A stretch of 64,000 bases of DNA from STC-113 sp964553745 (GTDB lineage Bacteria > Patescibacteriota > Gracilibacteria > BD1-5 > UBA2023), in the NCBI GenBank assembly GCA_964553745.1, contig CAZKLD010000001.1, positions 127,700 through 191,699 of the forward strand. Direction: 5' to 3'. Numbering within the stretch: the stretch's first letter is position 1; the number at the start of each line of letters is the position of its first letter. Under the pieces are notes generated by a model. That model was given only the letters and a program-made list of their open reading frames with translations. It was not told the origin of the DNA and did not search any database. Of this stretch, positions 22,015 to 31,940 are shown piece after piece. The translations under genes were made by a program, and so were the position numbers.

Positions 22015-22494
22015 TTACCCTCTTTCACTCAAGCTTCTCCTTATATCCATTTCGATATCCCTTTTCTTAAGTGCTTCTTTCTTCTCGTATTGTTTCTTTC
22101 ATCTTCCAAGAGCTATTTTCATCTTTATGAGATTTCACTTGAAATAGACTTCCGTAGGGATTATGGTGAATCATTTCTCTTTGATTTTCTGAGAAAGGGC
22201 ATCGATGCTCTTTTTGTGAAGAAGCAGCTTCCTTTCCTTTTCTGGGTCGTAAGCTTCTTTATTTGTGAATTGCTTATACGGTGAGATGTGGAATTTCTGG
22301 ATATAGACATCCCCATCCCTTATCGTGACAAAACTGGCTTTCATGTGGAATTGGTTTCCGCGGATAGCCTTAACCTCGTGTCACTCCAACTTGATTCCGC
22401 ATTCGTATTCTTTGATCACTTCATAATCTGAAAGCGCTTTCTTATTTACAAGTAGCGGATGTATCTTTGGCAGCTTTTTCTCTATTTTCTCCAT
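22015..22494 (-). CDS. smpB: SsrA-binding protein
   Basis: The 159-residue partner of tmRNA in ribosome rescue. It has canonical SmpB blocks: NKKALSDYEVIKEYECGI, LEGHEVKAIRGNQF, DGDVYIQKFHISPY, RKLLLHKKSID and the basic tail GRGKKQYEKKE followed by a KKRD helix. The in-frame TGA codons encode conserved glycines (LEGHE, FKGN). Its ATG overlaps the stop of the upstream pseudopilin gene by one base (TAATG), implying translational coupling. It is the last gene of an operon with a Kazal protein and a pseudopilin, an unusual setting for smpB. Confidence 0.95.
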
Positions 22495-22931
22495 TATCTA
22501 TAAATTTTATAAGTTGTTTTTTTTGTATTGGTTCAGTCTGAAACTGAATTTTCCACAGTAAGAGTGTTTGTTCAAGAGCCGATTTTCACATAACTCCATA
22601 TTTCCTCTCATCTGGAGCCAGTTCATGACTTGAAACTTATTCACGAAAAGCTCAGACTGGAATTATAGCTTCATGTCTGGCATCAATTGTTATCAATTCA
22701 AAAATTGACCGAAACAGTGTTCGTCAAAGCATTCAATGAATCGAAATCAAGAGATTTGAGGCATTCTCTCGTATTGAATATGGTTTCATTCAACAATCTA
22801 TTCCTCTCTATCACTCAGACTTGAGCGGAATTATTATTCGCGAGCCGCAATATTCAAAAAACAGTTATCGACAATATCAGAGCTGATACAAGGACTTCTG
22901 CCAATGTGAATCCAGCGCGCTTATTTGACAT
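22494..22931 (-). CDS. Pseudopilin (PilV/PulG-like minor pilin)
   Basis: A 145-residue prepilin with a seven-residue leader, cleavage G7/F8 and AGFTLAEVLVSALILSI. Glu sits at mature +5, followed by the hydrophobic helix. The small C-terminal domain has one Cys in each half (CLKS and NGCQTG). Size and the TLAEVLV motif suit a minor pilin that primes pilus assembly. It overlaps the upstream Kazal-protein gene by 11 bp and the downstream smpB by 1 bp, so it is translated as part of a coupled operon. Confidence 0.85.
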
Positions 22932-23868
22932 AGGCTGACTTGATTATGCTCTGAACGATTTCCTCATTTCCTGTCTTTGCCTCGATCATCATTGAATTTC
23001 CCTTCAGTTCAAGATAAGTCTTGCCTGTTTTACGATCCTGATACATTCAAAAACGAGAATCTTCAAGTTCAGGTAGGATTTTTCATTTGTAGAAATAGAC
23101 TTTGACTTGATTTTCTTCAAAGCTTGTAGCTCAGCTGGAAGTACTGATTCATACCGTATGGCTTGCTCATCATTGAGCTCCGTATCATGAGAAATATGTC
23201 CTGGAAGGCAAAGTGAATCCGTAGCTGAAATTAGAATTGAAATAATTCAGTCCTCCGGTCATTGAGGAAGTTCAAGTGTTCGATGTGGGAGGGATTACTG
23301 GTTTTGTTGTTTTCGTACACCATTTATAGCTTCAATCACATTTGACCGAATCTATCTCATATCAAGCCGGACATTTATCATCCTCAGCTTCTCTATATCA
23401 GTTCTGCTCCATTATATCGACACTTGAGATGCAGCACGCATCTTCCGCACATTGTGATTTAAGGTTCTTGAAGTATTCTCCAGTGGGGCTTGGTATGATT
23501 GCGGGAGCTTCTGGCTTCGGGGCGACGCTTCATGTTGAGATAGCTCAAGTCTGAGTCTCTCATAGGTTATTCTCTCAGATATCCGTTCAGGTGTCGGATT
23601 GTGTCTCTTCTTTGCATTCTCATTTGTATTCCACTTTTACCGAATTTATCTTTTCTGCGACACACTCATTGGAATATGTTTTATTATCCTCTCCGCAAAC
23701 AGGATCGTATTCGTCTGCACAGACTATCTCACCTGAATTGGTAGTGGTTTCTTGATTCTGGTTTCTTATCTCTGCTCGTTTTTTCAGATTATAATCCCTA
23801 TATATCAGCAGGAAAATAACCAGGAGCAATGCCACTGCAGAAACGATAATTTTTTTAGCGGTATTCAT
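22921..23868 (-). CDS. Membrane-anchored protein with Kazal-type protease-inhibitor domain
   Basis: A 315-residue protein. The N-terminal hydrophobic segment (IIVSAVALLLVIFLLIY) is an uncleaved anchor or signal. It is followed by a Kazal domain with the classic cysteine pattern: CADEYDPVCGEDNKTYSNEC, then a final Cys in YKGEC. Kazal domains inhibit serine proteases, so this one may shield the cell or pili. The C-terminal half holds more Cys residues (CAEDACC, CPAGYE, KWCTK) and a beta-rich domain with GFTLPSRTYF. No other family was recognised. It is the first gene of the Kazal/pseudopilin/smpB operon. Confidence 0.8.
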
Positions 23869-24008
23869 ATTTTTGAAATTAATAAACTAATCCTGGATAT
23901 AATACGCAATTCTCTAATTTTTCAACAGATTTAATGGTTTTTGTGATAAATGGCAGGAAATTGGATCATAAAGAAACAAGCGTTATTGTTTTGCTTGATA
24001 ATCAATGC

Positions 24009-24512
24009 TTATGCAACTTTCATTTCCAAGGCTTCAGCTGCGGCTAGAGATGCTTTTCTCGCCACAGATAAAATTGATCATCTCGATGGAAGTCATAATA
24101 ACTGTATTGTCTCCTTTCCATATTTCAAGAATCTTTCTTTTTCCGATTCTGATAATAAATCCAATCAATCGAATGTCTGGAGCGACATTTCTTGGTTTTC
24201 AATTATATGATCATCGACTCTGCATGCAGCCTGCATCATCTGCTTTATCTTTTCAGGATTTTCCATTTTTGATTCGGATAATCAAATTCCAAATAGCCTG
24301 AAAGGCGTTATCAGGATTTTTCTGACTTCTGCAGAGTTTCTCAGGAGTCTGGCTTTGAAAGTGAGCGGTAGCAAATCCAGTCAATCAAAAACATTATAAG
24401 ATATTGGCAGATTCTCTGTCAGGCACTTCATAATCCTTTCTTGGGCGCTCCCAGACTGGATTTTCCTCCTGATTTCATCAGTTCTTCCTGCAATTAATTC
24501 TAATCTTTCCAT
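24009..24512 (-). CDS. Hypothetical protein
   Basis: A 167-residue cytoplasmic, mostly helical protein. Two internal segments resemble each other (NVFDGLDLLPLTFK and QTFDGLDLLSESEK), suggesting an internal duplication of a ~75-residue helical unit. No known family was recognised. The TGA codons sit in the duplicated FDGLDLL blocks. It is flanked by intergenic gaps on both sides, so it is probably a single-gene unit. Confidence 0.75.
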
Positions 24513-24578
24513 AACAAAATCGGCATCAAAATATGATGCCGATTATAGGCAAAAAACCTTAATTACAAATTTGTTGCA

Positions 24579-26813
24579 TTATTTCTTAAGGCTTCTTAAG
24601 ATTCAATTGATGTTTGAAACGCCTTCTTTTATCTGTTTGGCGGCAACTGCTTTGGATTTATTGTCCTCAACATCTTTAAGCGCTCTTATTATCGAATTTA
24701 TAGAGTTCTTAAGCGTAGTCTTCTGCCTTGAGGTAAGTCATTTTGCAATAATCAATTCATAGAGCCTCTTCAGTTTTGCATTTGTCGTCCTATATTTTTC
24801 GCTTGAGAAATTAAGCTCAAGTATCTCTACATTCGCCTTATCGTTTGCGATTACAGCGGATGCTGCGACTGGCTGAATCGAAGCAGAGGTATCGGGTTGG
24901 TTCTTTCAGAAAAGCAGATTAATGACAAGAGAGGGGTCCCTCAATCAATTGAGTCCGCAATAGTCCTTATCTCAATCGAAACAATTTCAGAAGTCATATA
25001 TGTATGAGAAATTTATCTCAGAGAATGCATTGGATGCATATATCTTCGTCCAAGCATTTTTATTGTCCATTTTTTCTATACTGAAGTTCATAAGCTTGAG
25101 GTTGACTGTCGAGGGGCTTACGTTGAATAGCTCATTTACAGCTCAGACAAGCTCTCATGATTTCATATCCTTTCATATTCACGTCATCTCAAATCTATAT
25201 CAGATTCAGCCTGCACTGTTCTTGATCTGAAGATCGGTGTTCCCTATTTTCAGTTGAGAGAAAGGATTTACAGGGGCATTTGAAGAAATATCAAAGCTGA
25301 GCCTGTAAACATTGTAATCCTTAAGGTTGCTTATATTCAATTTTCACAAAGGCAGAACTCAGGTATCTTTCTGATTTACGAAATCTAATTTTCTCTGGAC
25401 GATCTCTTTTCAGTTTTCAAATATCATGCTCTCATCATATGCTGTCGCGACAGTTCATGTGCTGTAAAGATAATTCATGGAATTGTAGCTTCATCTGGTG
25501 AATGAGACTTTATTTGATTCTCTTAGCGTATTTTCATTCTTTACATAGAATACGTTTTCTCACTTGAGAAGCTGGTTTTCATCAAATCAGAATATAAGCG
25601 AGGTGTTCGTCCTCCTAATGAAACTGAGCTTGTTTTTGGTAACATAGACAGTGTGTCAGTATTTATCGATGACCTCTTTCCCGTTTTCCATGACTTTCTC
25701 CTGGGTTCCATCGAGAAAATAATCCTCCCCGTTCATATTGATCTTGAATTTGTAGTTATTCCCTATCATTCAATCCAAATCTCATGTACATTCCAGAGTC
25801 AATTCGCTGCTTCATGCTCTTGTTACTTTTACGTTTTTTATATTCATTCAGACTTGGCTCTCCACATTCAGGAACATAGGAACCGAATATGTATTGTCGG
25901 AATTGTTCCTGAATACGACTTTCAGGAATTTATCATCCTTCGTTAGGTTAATAAGATCGTATCTTACTGAAACAAGGGAGGCTCATAGCGAATAATCGGA
26001 AGTTGGGATTTTTGATCAATTCACGAATGCGTCTACATTGTTAAGGTTCTGGATATTTTTGGGCTTATTGAATGTGAATTTGATAAACTTGGTACCGGAG
26101 ACATCTTCCAATTCTGTCTTAATGGGTTTTTCAAAAGAATAGGCTTCTTTATTCAGATATATGCCATTAGAGTAGAATCAATCTATCTTTAGCCTTATGA
26201 AATTGTCAGAAAGCGGAAAGAGGCCGGATGCGCATTGGATTCATTCGCTTGTCGCGTAGCACTTGGTGGCGTCAGATCTCACTCAGTCATCTGGAGACAG
26301 CGGAAGCTCTGTTCAGTTAATATCCAGCTTATATTCTCTCAGTCATAGGATTCCCAGATTTACCGATTTTGAAATATCCTTATTCAGCTTAAGGATGACA
26401 TTCGCATTGAAGTTCTTATATTGGATTTCTCAATTCTTGATGAAATATGTATCATCCGGATTTCTGAAACTGAGTGTGTTTGAAACTACAGATGTGAATT
26501 CGGTGATTCATAATTTGTTTACGACAGATGTCTTGGTTTCTATCGATAGCTTGCCTCAGTCCCTATCGATATTCTTTATATCAAGGAATCATCACTTTAA
26601 GGATTTTCAAGTTGCCAAAGAGTCGATGCCGTTGAAGAAAAGATTAGTATCAAAGACACTTGATGCAGGATTCAATGTATGGAAAATAAATCAGCCATCC
26701 TTGTTGCGCTCCATGTATTGGAGGTCACTCTTCGCATCCTCAGCAAATGCTGAACTTACAAGAACTAATGATATTGATGCGATTTTAATAAGGTTTTTTG
26801 CAGTCTTGGCCAT
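24579..26813 (-). CDS. Large secreted protein of unknown function
   Basis: A 744-residue exported protein with a signal peptide ending SSAFA/ED. It is beta-rich with repeated ~100-residue segments containing hydrophobic-polar alternation (NNYKFKINMNGEDYFLD, VYRLSFDISSNAPVN), compatible with Ig-like or surface-layer modules. A short Cys/Gly motif (NCFDGDKDYCGL) follows near residue 615. It ends in an Ala/Lys-rich helical region. No catalytic signature was recognised. TGA is the dominant glycine codon. Confidence 0.8.
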
Positions 26814-26860
26814 ATATTCGAATTAAAGATTAAATGATTCTAAATTCATTTTAATATATC

Positions 26861-27346
26861 TTAACACGATAATCAAATTTTTCTGAGACTTCAGATATAT
26901 GCGATCGCAATCGCATCCGCAGCATCATCCGGCTTCGGGATTTCCTTCAGTTTGAATAGGAAGACAAGCGCATTCTGGACCTGTTTTTTTGTAGCTGCTC
27001 AATTTCAGCATATTCATTGTTTGACTTGAAGCGGCGTATACTCCAATATCGGTATTCATCTCTTTGCCATTGCAAGTATCATTATTCCCCTTGCATGAGC
27101 AACGTCGATTCATGTTTTGAGATTTTTGGTGAAAAAAAGCTTTTCGATGGCACAACAGTCGACTTTGTAAGAACTTAGCAATTCTTCCAGATCCTGGCTT
27201 ATCTGATGCAGTTTGATTCCCAACTCCTCTTTCGGAACCGTTTCTATGACTCAATAATTAAGGATTTCCCTCTTATTTCATTCATTCTTTATTATTGCGA
27301 ATCACGTTGTGGTCGTTCATGGATCTATCCCTAAAATTATTGACAT
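26861..27346 (-). CDS. ruvC: Crossover junction endodeoxyribonuclease RuvC
   Basis: Holliday-junction resolvase, 161 residues, the usual length. The RNase H-fold acidic residues are Asp8 (GIDPGTTTTG), Glu68 (AIEKLFF), and Asp141 and Asp144 (PDDAADAIAIAY). The LEYTPLQVKQGICGNG loop is the family DNA-binding loop. TGA encodes Gly of the first motif. It stands alone between the large secreted protein and a divergent small ORF. Confidence 0.95.
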
Positions 27347-27394
27347 TTTAAAAAGTTTATGTTTTAATTAGTTTATAGAAAAATAACACAAAAA

Positions 27395-27541
27395 ATGGAA
27401 ACCGAACAGATAGTAGAAAACGATATAATTATAAGATTGCAGAATTCTTCAGTCATAAACGATGATGAAAGGCAGACATTCCTAAGCCTCATAATGTATT
27501 TCACCCCTTGAGAGATCGAGGAGCTTAAACTCATGATCTAA
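27395..27541 (+). CDS. Small hypothetical protein (48 residues)
   Basis: A short frame with one TGA (Gly) near the end, acidic and helical (METEQIVENDIIIRL ... FTPGEIEELKLMI). No family was recognised. It diverges from ruvC, and its last four bases overlap the stop of the convergent 2H phosphoesterase gene. The codon pattern resembles neighbouring genes, which supports it being real. Confidence 0.5.
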
Positions 27542-28101
27542 TATATGCTTATCTGCATCTCCGGATCATAATCCGAATTTACGCAATAAAGATTCACATC
27601 CTCGAGATAATCCAATTTTCAGAAATCTCTCAGAAATCATCTTACTTCATTTTCGAACAAAGTCTTGAATCTTTCGTACTCCGAAATGTCCTTTATCCTC
27701 ATGATCGTAATGTGCGGTATGTATGCAAGTTTATTCTTGTCTGATTCTTCATGGAAAAGTTCCTCGAATCCCCTATTGAAGCTCTGGAGGTCAATATCTG
27801 TTTCAGGAGCGATATAGAAAATCGCTTTTTCTCAATGTAAAAAATATCTGAAATCCTTTAAGATTATCTTATCATCTTTCAGTTCGCTTCTGATTTTATC
27901 TATCTCGTCTTTAGCCAGAGAGATCTGCTCTTCCGAAAGATATCTTCAGAAATAATACAGCGTCGTATGGATCGTTGCCGGGTTCTGCAGCTTCACAGAT
28001 TTTTCCAGTCAATTCTCCCTTATTATCTTCTGCAAGCTCACAAAGAGATTCATGAATGCGATTTTCTTCAGGCTCACTCAGACAAAATATGAAGTTATCA
28101 T
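27538..28101 (-). CDS. 2H phosphoesterase (LigT/2'-5' RNA ligase family)
   Basis: A 187-residue protein with two HxT motifs spaced as in the 2H phosphoesterase superfamily: TIHTTLYYFG around residue 45 and PHITIMRI around residue 130. Such proteins (ThpR, LigT) hydrolyse 2',3'-cyclic nucleotides or RNA ends. The flanking KDFRYFLHGEKAIFYIA strand is also typical. The gene starts eight bases after the stop of the upstream coiled-coil protein, so they probably share an mRNA. Confidence 0.8.
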
Positions 28102-28108
28102 CAATCTA

Positions 28109-28894
28109 TTAATAAAGTACTGATTGCGATTCTAGGAGTATGTAGAGAAGGGAGTTCTTATCAGAAAATTCCCCCGTCATCAATTCTCTTGTTCTTTTCG
28201 TCTCTTCAAGGCCGATCTTTCAAGCATGTCTTTTTGCTCAGAAAACCTCACTGTCTATAAGCTCCTTGAACAAAGTAAGGAAACCATCAGAAAACAGGGT
28301 ATCCTTGAGTTCCGTATGCTTATCGAGATACTGTGCGAAAGCCTCTCAATATGCATTCAGCTTTGAGTCGTTCTTTATTTCCCTTATTAGTCAGAAGAGT
28401 CTTCAGAGTGACAAAATATATCTCTTATTCACTACCAGATGAAGAGCTTTCTCCAGCGGATCATTCACTCTCAAGATAGTGCAGTTCTTCTTTATGGCGA
28501 ATTTTCTGAAATCCATGGTTATGAAATGCTCGATGAATTCATCAAGTATCTTATGGTATGAGCTTATAACTGTAAAACCATCGATTGACGGGTTTTTCTG
28601 GAAATTAAAATAGTTTATCTCGGAATGAACCAGGTATTCAAGAGTGTTTGACGGTGCATTCAAAAGGAGGATATCTCAGAAATAATTCTGTATCCTCTGT
28701 GAGATTATCTGTTCTTGGTTTTCCTGAAAGAAGTCTTCCTTGATTCATTCGGTAAGCCTTGAAACCTTCCTTTTTGCTATCTTATGTATCTGTTCTTCTA
28801 CTTCTCGCCGCATCCATTTGACGCAGACATTAAGCTTCTTCCTAAGTATCTCTATCTCTTCATGCAATTCTGTTATTTGTTCATCTTTATTCAT
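28109..28894 (-). CDS. Hypothetical coiled-coil protein
   Basis: A 261-residue protein. The N-terminal ~50 residues form a charged coiled coil (ITELHEEIEILRKKLN). The remainder is helical (AIKKNCTILRVNDPLEKALHL). No family was recognised. It follows the def gene by 19 nt and precedes the 2H phosphoesterase by 7 nt, so it sits in the middle of an apparent def-X-thpR operon. The ATG at 28894 was chosen because it follows the def stop directly; an upstream in-frame start would overlap def. Confidence 0.75.
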
Positions 28895-28913
28895 CAACTG
28901 GAGGGTTAAAATA

Positions 28914-29417
28914 TTAAAATACGTGATTTTTTGCCTCTTCTTCAGCTTCAACGATCTTGTCGATGAATAGGATTCAATCAAGATGATCCACTTCGTGCTG
29001 GACTATCCTCGCAGAGATGCCCGAAAGGAGCAAAGTGATTTCTTTTCATTTTCCGTCAAGATATTTCACTTTTATATCTTTAGCCCTTGCCACATCTCAG
29101 AATTTCTTCGGCACGCTGAGGCAGCCCTCATTGTCTATCTCTATTTCCTCCGAATGGGAAAGGATTTCCGGATTTATCATGTATACTGTCTTGAAGCTCT
29201 TATCGTCATAAGTCTTCATAAGGCTTACGCAAATGACCCTCTTCTCAATTCATACTTGGGGAGCAGCAAGTCAGACTCAGTTGTTTTCAGGATCCTTAAT
29301 GTACTTGATCATCTCTTCTCACAACATGGCAAATTTTTTCATTTCAGCTTTTTCCACCGGTGCACTTATGTGCCTTAATTTAGGATTGCTCTTTCCTGTT
29401 TCTATATTGAATTTCAT
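28914..29417 (-). CDS. def: Peptide deformylase
   Basis: Metalloprotease that removes the formyl group from nascent proteins. The 167-residue sequence has all three signature motifs: GVGLAAPQVG (about residues 47-56), EGCLSVP with the metal-binding Cys, and HEVDHLDG with the two metal His and catalytic Glu. Several of these glycines are TGA. It starts the minus-strand operon that continues with the coiled-coil protein and the 2H phosphoesterase. Confidence 0.97.
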
Positions 29418-29495
29418 ACTATTGTTTATAATCTGAGTTTGATTTTACTCCTTTTTTTCATAAAATCAAAAAAATCGCTTATTTAAAAAACACAT

Positions 29496-30803
29496 ATGAA
29501 TCTAAGAAAAATTGTTGCGCTGGACAGTCCGGTCAGATTGTTCTATCATTACTTGAGATGAGTTCTGGCATTATATATGTATGGCAATCCTTCCAAAAAT
29601 ATGATCGTCATCTGAATCACATGAACAAAAGGTAAGACAACTACAACCAATATAATCGCAAAATGACTCAAAGATGCTTGAGAAAAGGTATTCATGTTCT
29701 CTACGGTCAATTATATGATCTGAGATGATCTTCTGGAAAACAATCTCAAGATGACTAGCCCATCGCCTTTCGTGATACAAAAATTGCTCAAAAAAGCCAA
29801 AAATGCCGGATGCAAATATGCAGTAATCGAGACTAGCAGCCATTCTTTGTTCTATAATAGGAATTATTGAATAGATTATGATGTTGTTGTTCTTACAAAT
29901 ATCTCTCAGGACCACCTAGATCTTCATAAGACAATGGACAATTATACAAAGACCAAGCTTAAACTATTCGAGAATCTAGTAAGATACAAAAGGAAGCCGA
30001 ATGTCAAGAAAGTCTCAATCGTAAATCTCGATTCGGATTTTTCCAGCGATTTTCTGGGAATAGTCGATGATAATAAATATACATATTGACTTACCAATGC
30101 TGCGCAGATAAGAGCTCAGAATATGGTGTTCTGAAAAGATTTCACAGAATTTGAAGTGAAGATGCCGGGAAATGTAATCAAGATGACAACGAAACTGAAG
30201 TGAGAATTCAATATCTATAATATCCTTGCTGCATTCTGCGTGCTCGTATCTCAGAAAATTCCGCTTGAATCGATAACCAACACCATTGCCACAACAAATT
30301 GAATACCTTGAAGGCTCGAAGAAATCCCGAATGACAAATGAATAAAAGTTTTCGTGGATTATGCGCATACAGAGGAATCTCTCAGGAACGTTCTGGATAC
30401 CATCAAGAAAATGGGCGGAGAATGAAGGATAATTACCGTATTCTGAGCAACTTGAGATAGGGATAAGACAAAGAGGCCAAAGATGTGAAAAGTGGTGAAT
30501 GACTTAAGCGATCTTATTGTTCTTACTGATGATGACACCTATACCGAGAACTCGCTTGCGATAATAAATGATGTTGCAAGATGAATAAAAAGGAAGGAAG
30601 GAGAGGATTTCTGGATCATCCCGGACAGAGAAGACGCTATCAGGACTGCCATCATAATGTCTCAGCCTGATGATGTGATACTCCTAGCATGAAAATGAGC
30701 CGAAACAGTCCAGGTAACAAATAAATGACCGATACCTTGGTCTGATGTGAATATCTGCAGGAGGATAATGCAAGAGATAAGCGATAATGAGTTGGTGAGG
30801 TAG
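29496..30803 (+). CDS. murE: Mur ligase, MurE-like (UDP-MurNAc-tripeptide synthetase)
   Basis: ATP-dependent cell-wall amino-acid ligase, 435 residues. It has the P-loop GITGTKGKTTTT, the Mur motifs ETSSHS and NISQDHLDLH, and the C-terminal FVDYAHTEESL and FGATGDRDKTKRPKMG, which are typical of MurE. The third amino acid (Lys or meso-DAP) cannot be decided from what I see. The N-terminal domain is shorter than in standard MurE (no full uridine-binding domain), which is common in reduced genomes. It stands alone on the plus strand, divergent from def. Confidence 0.9.
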
Positions 30804-30932
30804 GTACGGATCCTCAGAATATTTGATTTAATTCACATCGCCACTGATGCCGATGTCCTAATAATTTCTTTGAGTGAGCCATAAATTGCAGCGAGATGCA
30901 CGTGGCAAATTTCTTTTGACTTTTTGAAAAAT

Positions 30933-30963
30933 TGTATATAATTTGCGAACTTCGGTTTGTATT
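30933..30963 (+). promoter_or_regulatory. Promoter of tRNA-Gln(UUG)
   Basis: TTGACT, a 15-nt spacer and TATAAT just upstream of the tRNA, with the tRNA 5' end about 30 nt downstream. Same spacing as the rplJ and rplU promoters. Confidence 0.6.
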
Positions 30964-30974
30964 TATATACGCAT

Positions 30975-31048
30975 TGGGAATTAGCCAAGCGGTAAGGCAG
31001 CGGACTTTGACTCCGCCATCGGGGGTTCGAATCCCTCATTCCCAGCCA
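30975..31048 (+). tRNA. tRNA-Gln (anticodon UUG)
   Basis: Complete cloverleaf. The acceptor TGGGAAT pairs with ATTCCCA. The anticodon stem GCGGA/TCCGC carries loop CTTTGAC, giving UUG. T-arm GGTTCGAATCC, discriminator G and encoded CCA are present. It is closely related to the tRNA-Gln(CUG) at 14140. Confidence 0.96.
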
Positions 31049-31200
31049 TTTTAAGAAGTGAACTACTGAGTTAAGAATTAAGTGGATTAAAAATATCTGG
31101 ATTCGAATAGGAAGGTGAAATTGCGATAGCGATTTCAGAAAGACAACAATTTGTCTTCTGACTCGTAGGCATCTGCGCCGATTGAGCAACGAATCCCTCA
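31049..31200 (+). repeat. Repeat unit downstream of tRNA-Gln(UUG), ending in a tRNA-Gln 3'-end copy
   Basis: Same architecture as the array at 13733-14139 but diverged in sequence. It has a G/A-rich stretch, T-loop-like GGATTCGAATAG, a TTGCGATAGCGA hairpin and an AGAAGACAAATTG-type hairpin (AGAAAGACAA/TTGTCTTCT). It closes with AACGAATCCCTCATTCC, copying the T-arm and acceptor 3' strand of the adjacent tRNA. There is one unit here, no coding potential. Confidence 0.75.
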
Positions 31201-31510
31201 TTCCAGAGCCTTTTAAGAACTGAAAGCTGAGGGTTTAAGGCATAAGAACAGAGGATTTAGCATGAATTTCATGCTTAAAACTACATTCTATAGCCATTAC
31301 TGATACAAAAAGTAGTGACAAAATCACAATTTATGTCATCAGTAAGAAATAAGGATTTTTGCCGTAAGGCTTAAAAATGTTAAGGATAAGCCAAGAAGTA
31401 GCTAGATGTTAGTTTTTAGAGTTTAAAATAAATCATCTGAAAACTGGAAAATAATATCTAGATTGTTGCCTTAAATTAGCTACAAATCGTCATATGGACC
31501 GTCAAATCAT
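31201..31510. other. Non-coding spacer upstream of rplU
   Basis: About 310 nt with small inverted repeats (TTAGCATGAA/TTCATGCTAA-like at ~31256, a CCGTAAGG hairpin at ~31362) and no gene under code 25. It probably holds the 3' processing region of the tRNA transcript. Confidence 0.4.
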
Positions 31511-31537
31511 TTGATTTTGCGAAAAATATGATATAAT
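31511..31537 (+). promoter_or_regulatory. Promoter of rplU
   Basis: TTGATT at 31511-31516 and TATAAT at 31532-31537 with a 15-nt spacer, 25 nt before the rplU start codon. Confidence 0.6.
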
Positions 31538-31561
31538 TATATTACATTATTTATATTCATT

Positions 31562-31873
31562 ATGGTTGCAGTATTAGAAATCGGTGGTAATCAATTCATC
31601 GTAAAAAAGTGAGATATCATCGAAGTCGATAATCAGAACGCAGAAATCGGTTCAACATTAAAACTAAATCCTCTCATGGTTTCAGACGAAGCCGGAAAAG
31701 AGACAAAAGTAGGTACTCCATTATTAAACGATATCACTGTAGAGCTGAAAGTTCTAGAGGATTTCAAAGATGAGAAAGTAAGAGTCTACAAAATGAAGTC
31801 TAAAAAAAGATATTCACGTACAAAAGGTTTCCGCGCACAAAAGACTAAGTTAGAAGTTTTGTCTATAGCGTAA
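31562..31873 (+). CDS. rplU: Large ribosomal subunit protein bL21
   Basis: The 103-residue 50S protein that binds 23S rRNA domain I. It has the typical start VAVLEIGGNQFIVKKGD and the family middle (VGTPLL, VKVL-like strands, VRVYKMKSKKRYSR). The C-terminal GHRQ-type motif is changed to GFRAQKT. Gly of KKGD is TGA; other glycines use GGT or GGA, in line with high expression. No rpmA follows: the next gene is a secreted hydrolase. Confidence 0.93.
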
Positions 31874-31940
31874 AGTGTCTTTAGTCTTTCTAGGTGAATT
31901 CCGGGGAGAGGCTACGACCGTTTATTATTAAAATTTTTTA

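Noticed and set aside
26925..27254. Minus-strand ORF of 109 residues (MSHRNGSERG...)
   Set aside because: Out-of-frame shadow of ruvC, whose frame carries all catalytic residues.
31562..31873. L21 as two ORFs
   Set aside because: The split is caused by TGA at KKGD; one 103-residue protein results with code 25.
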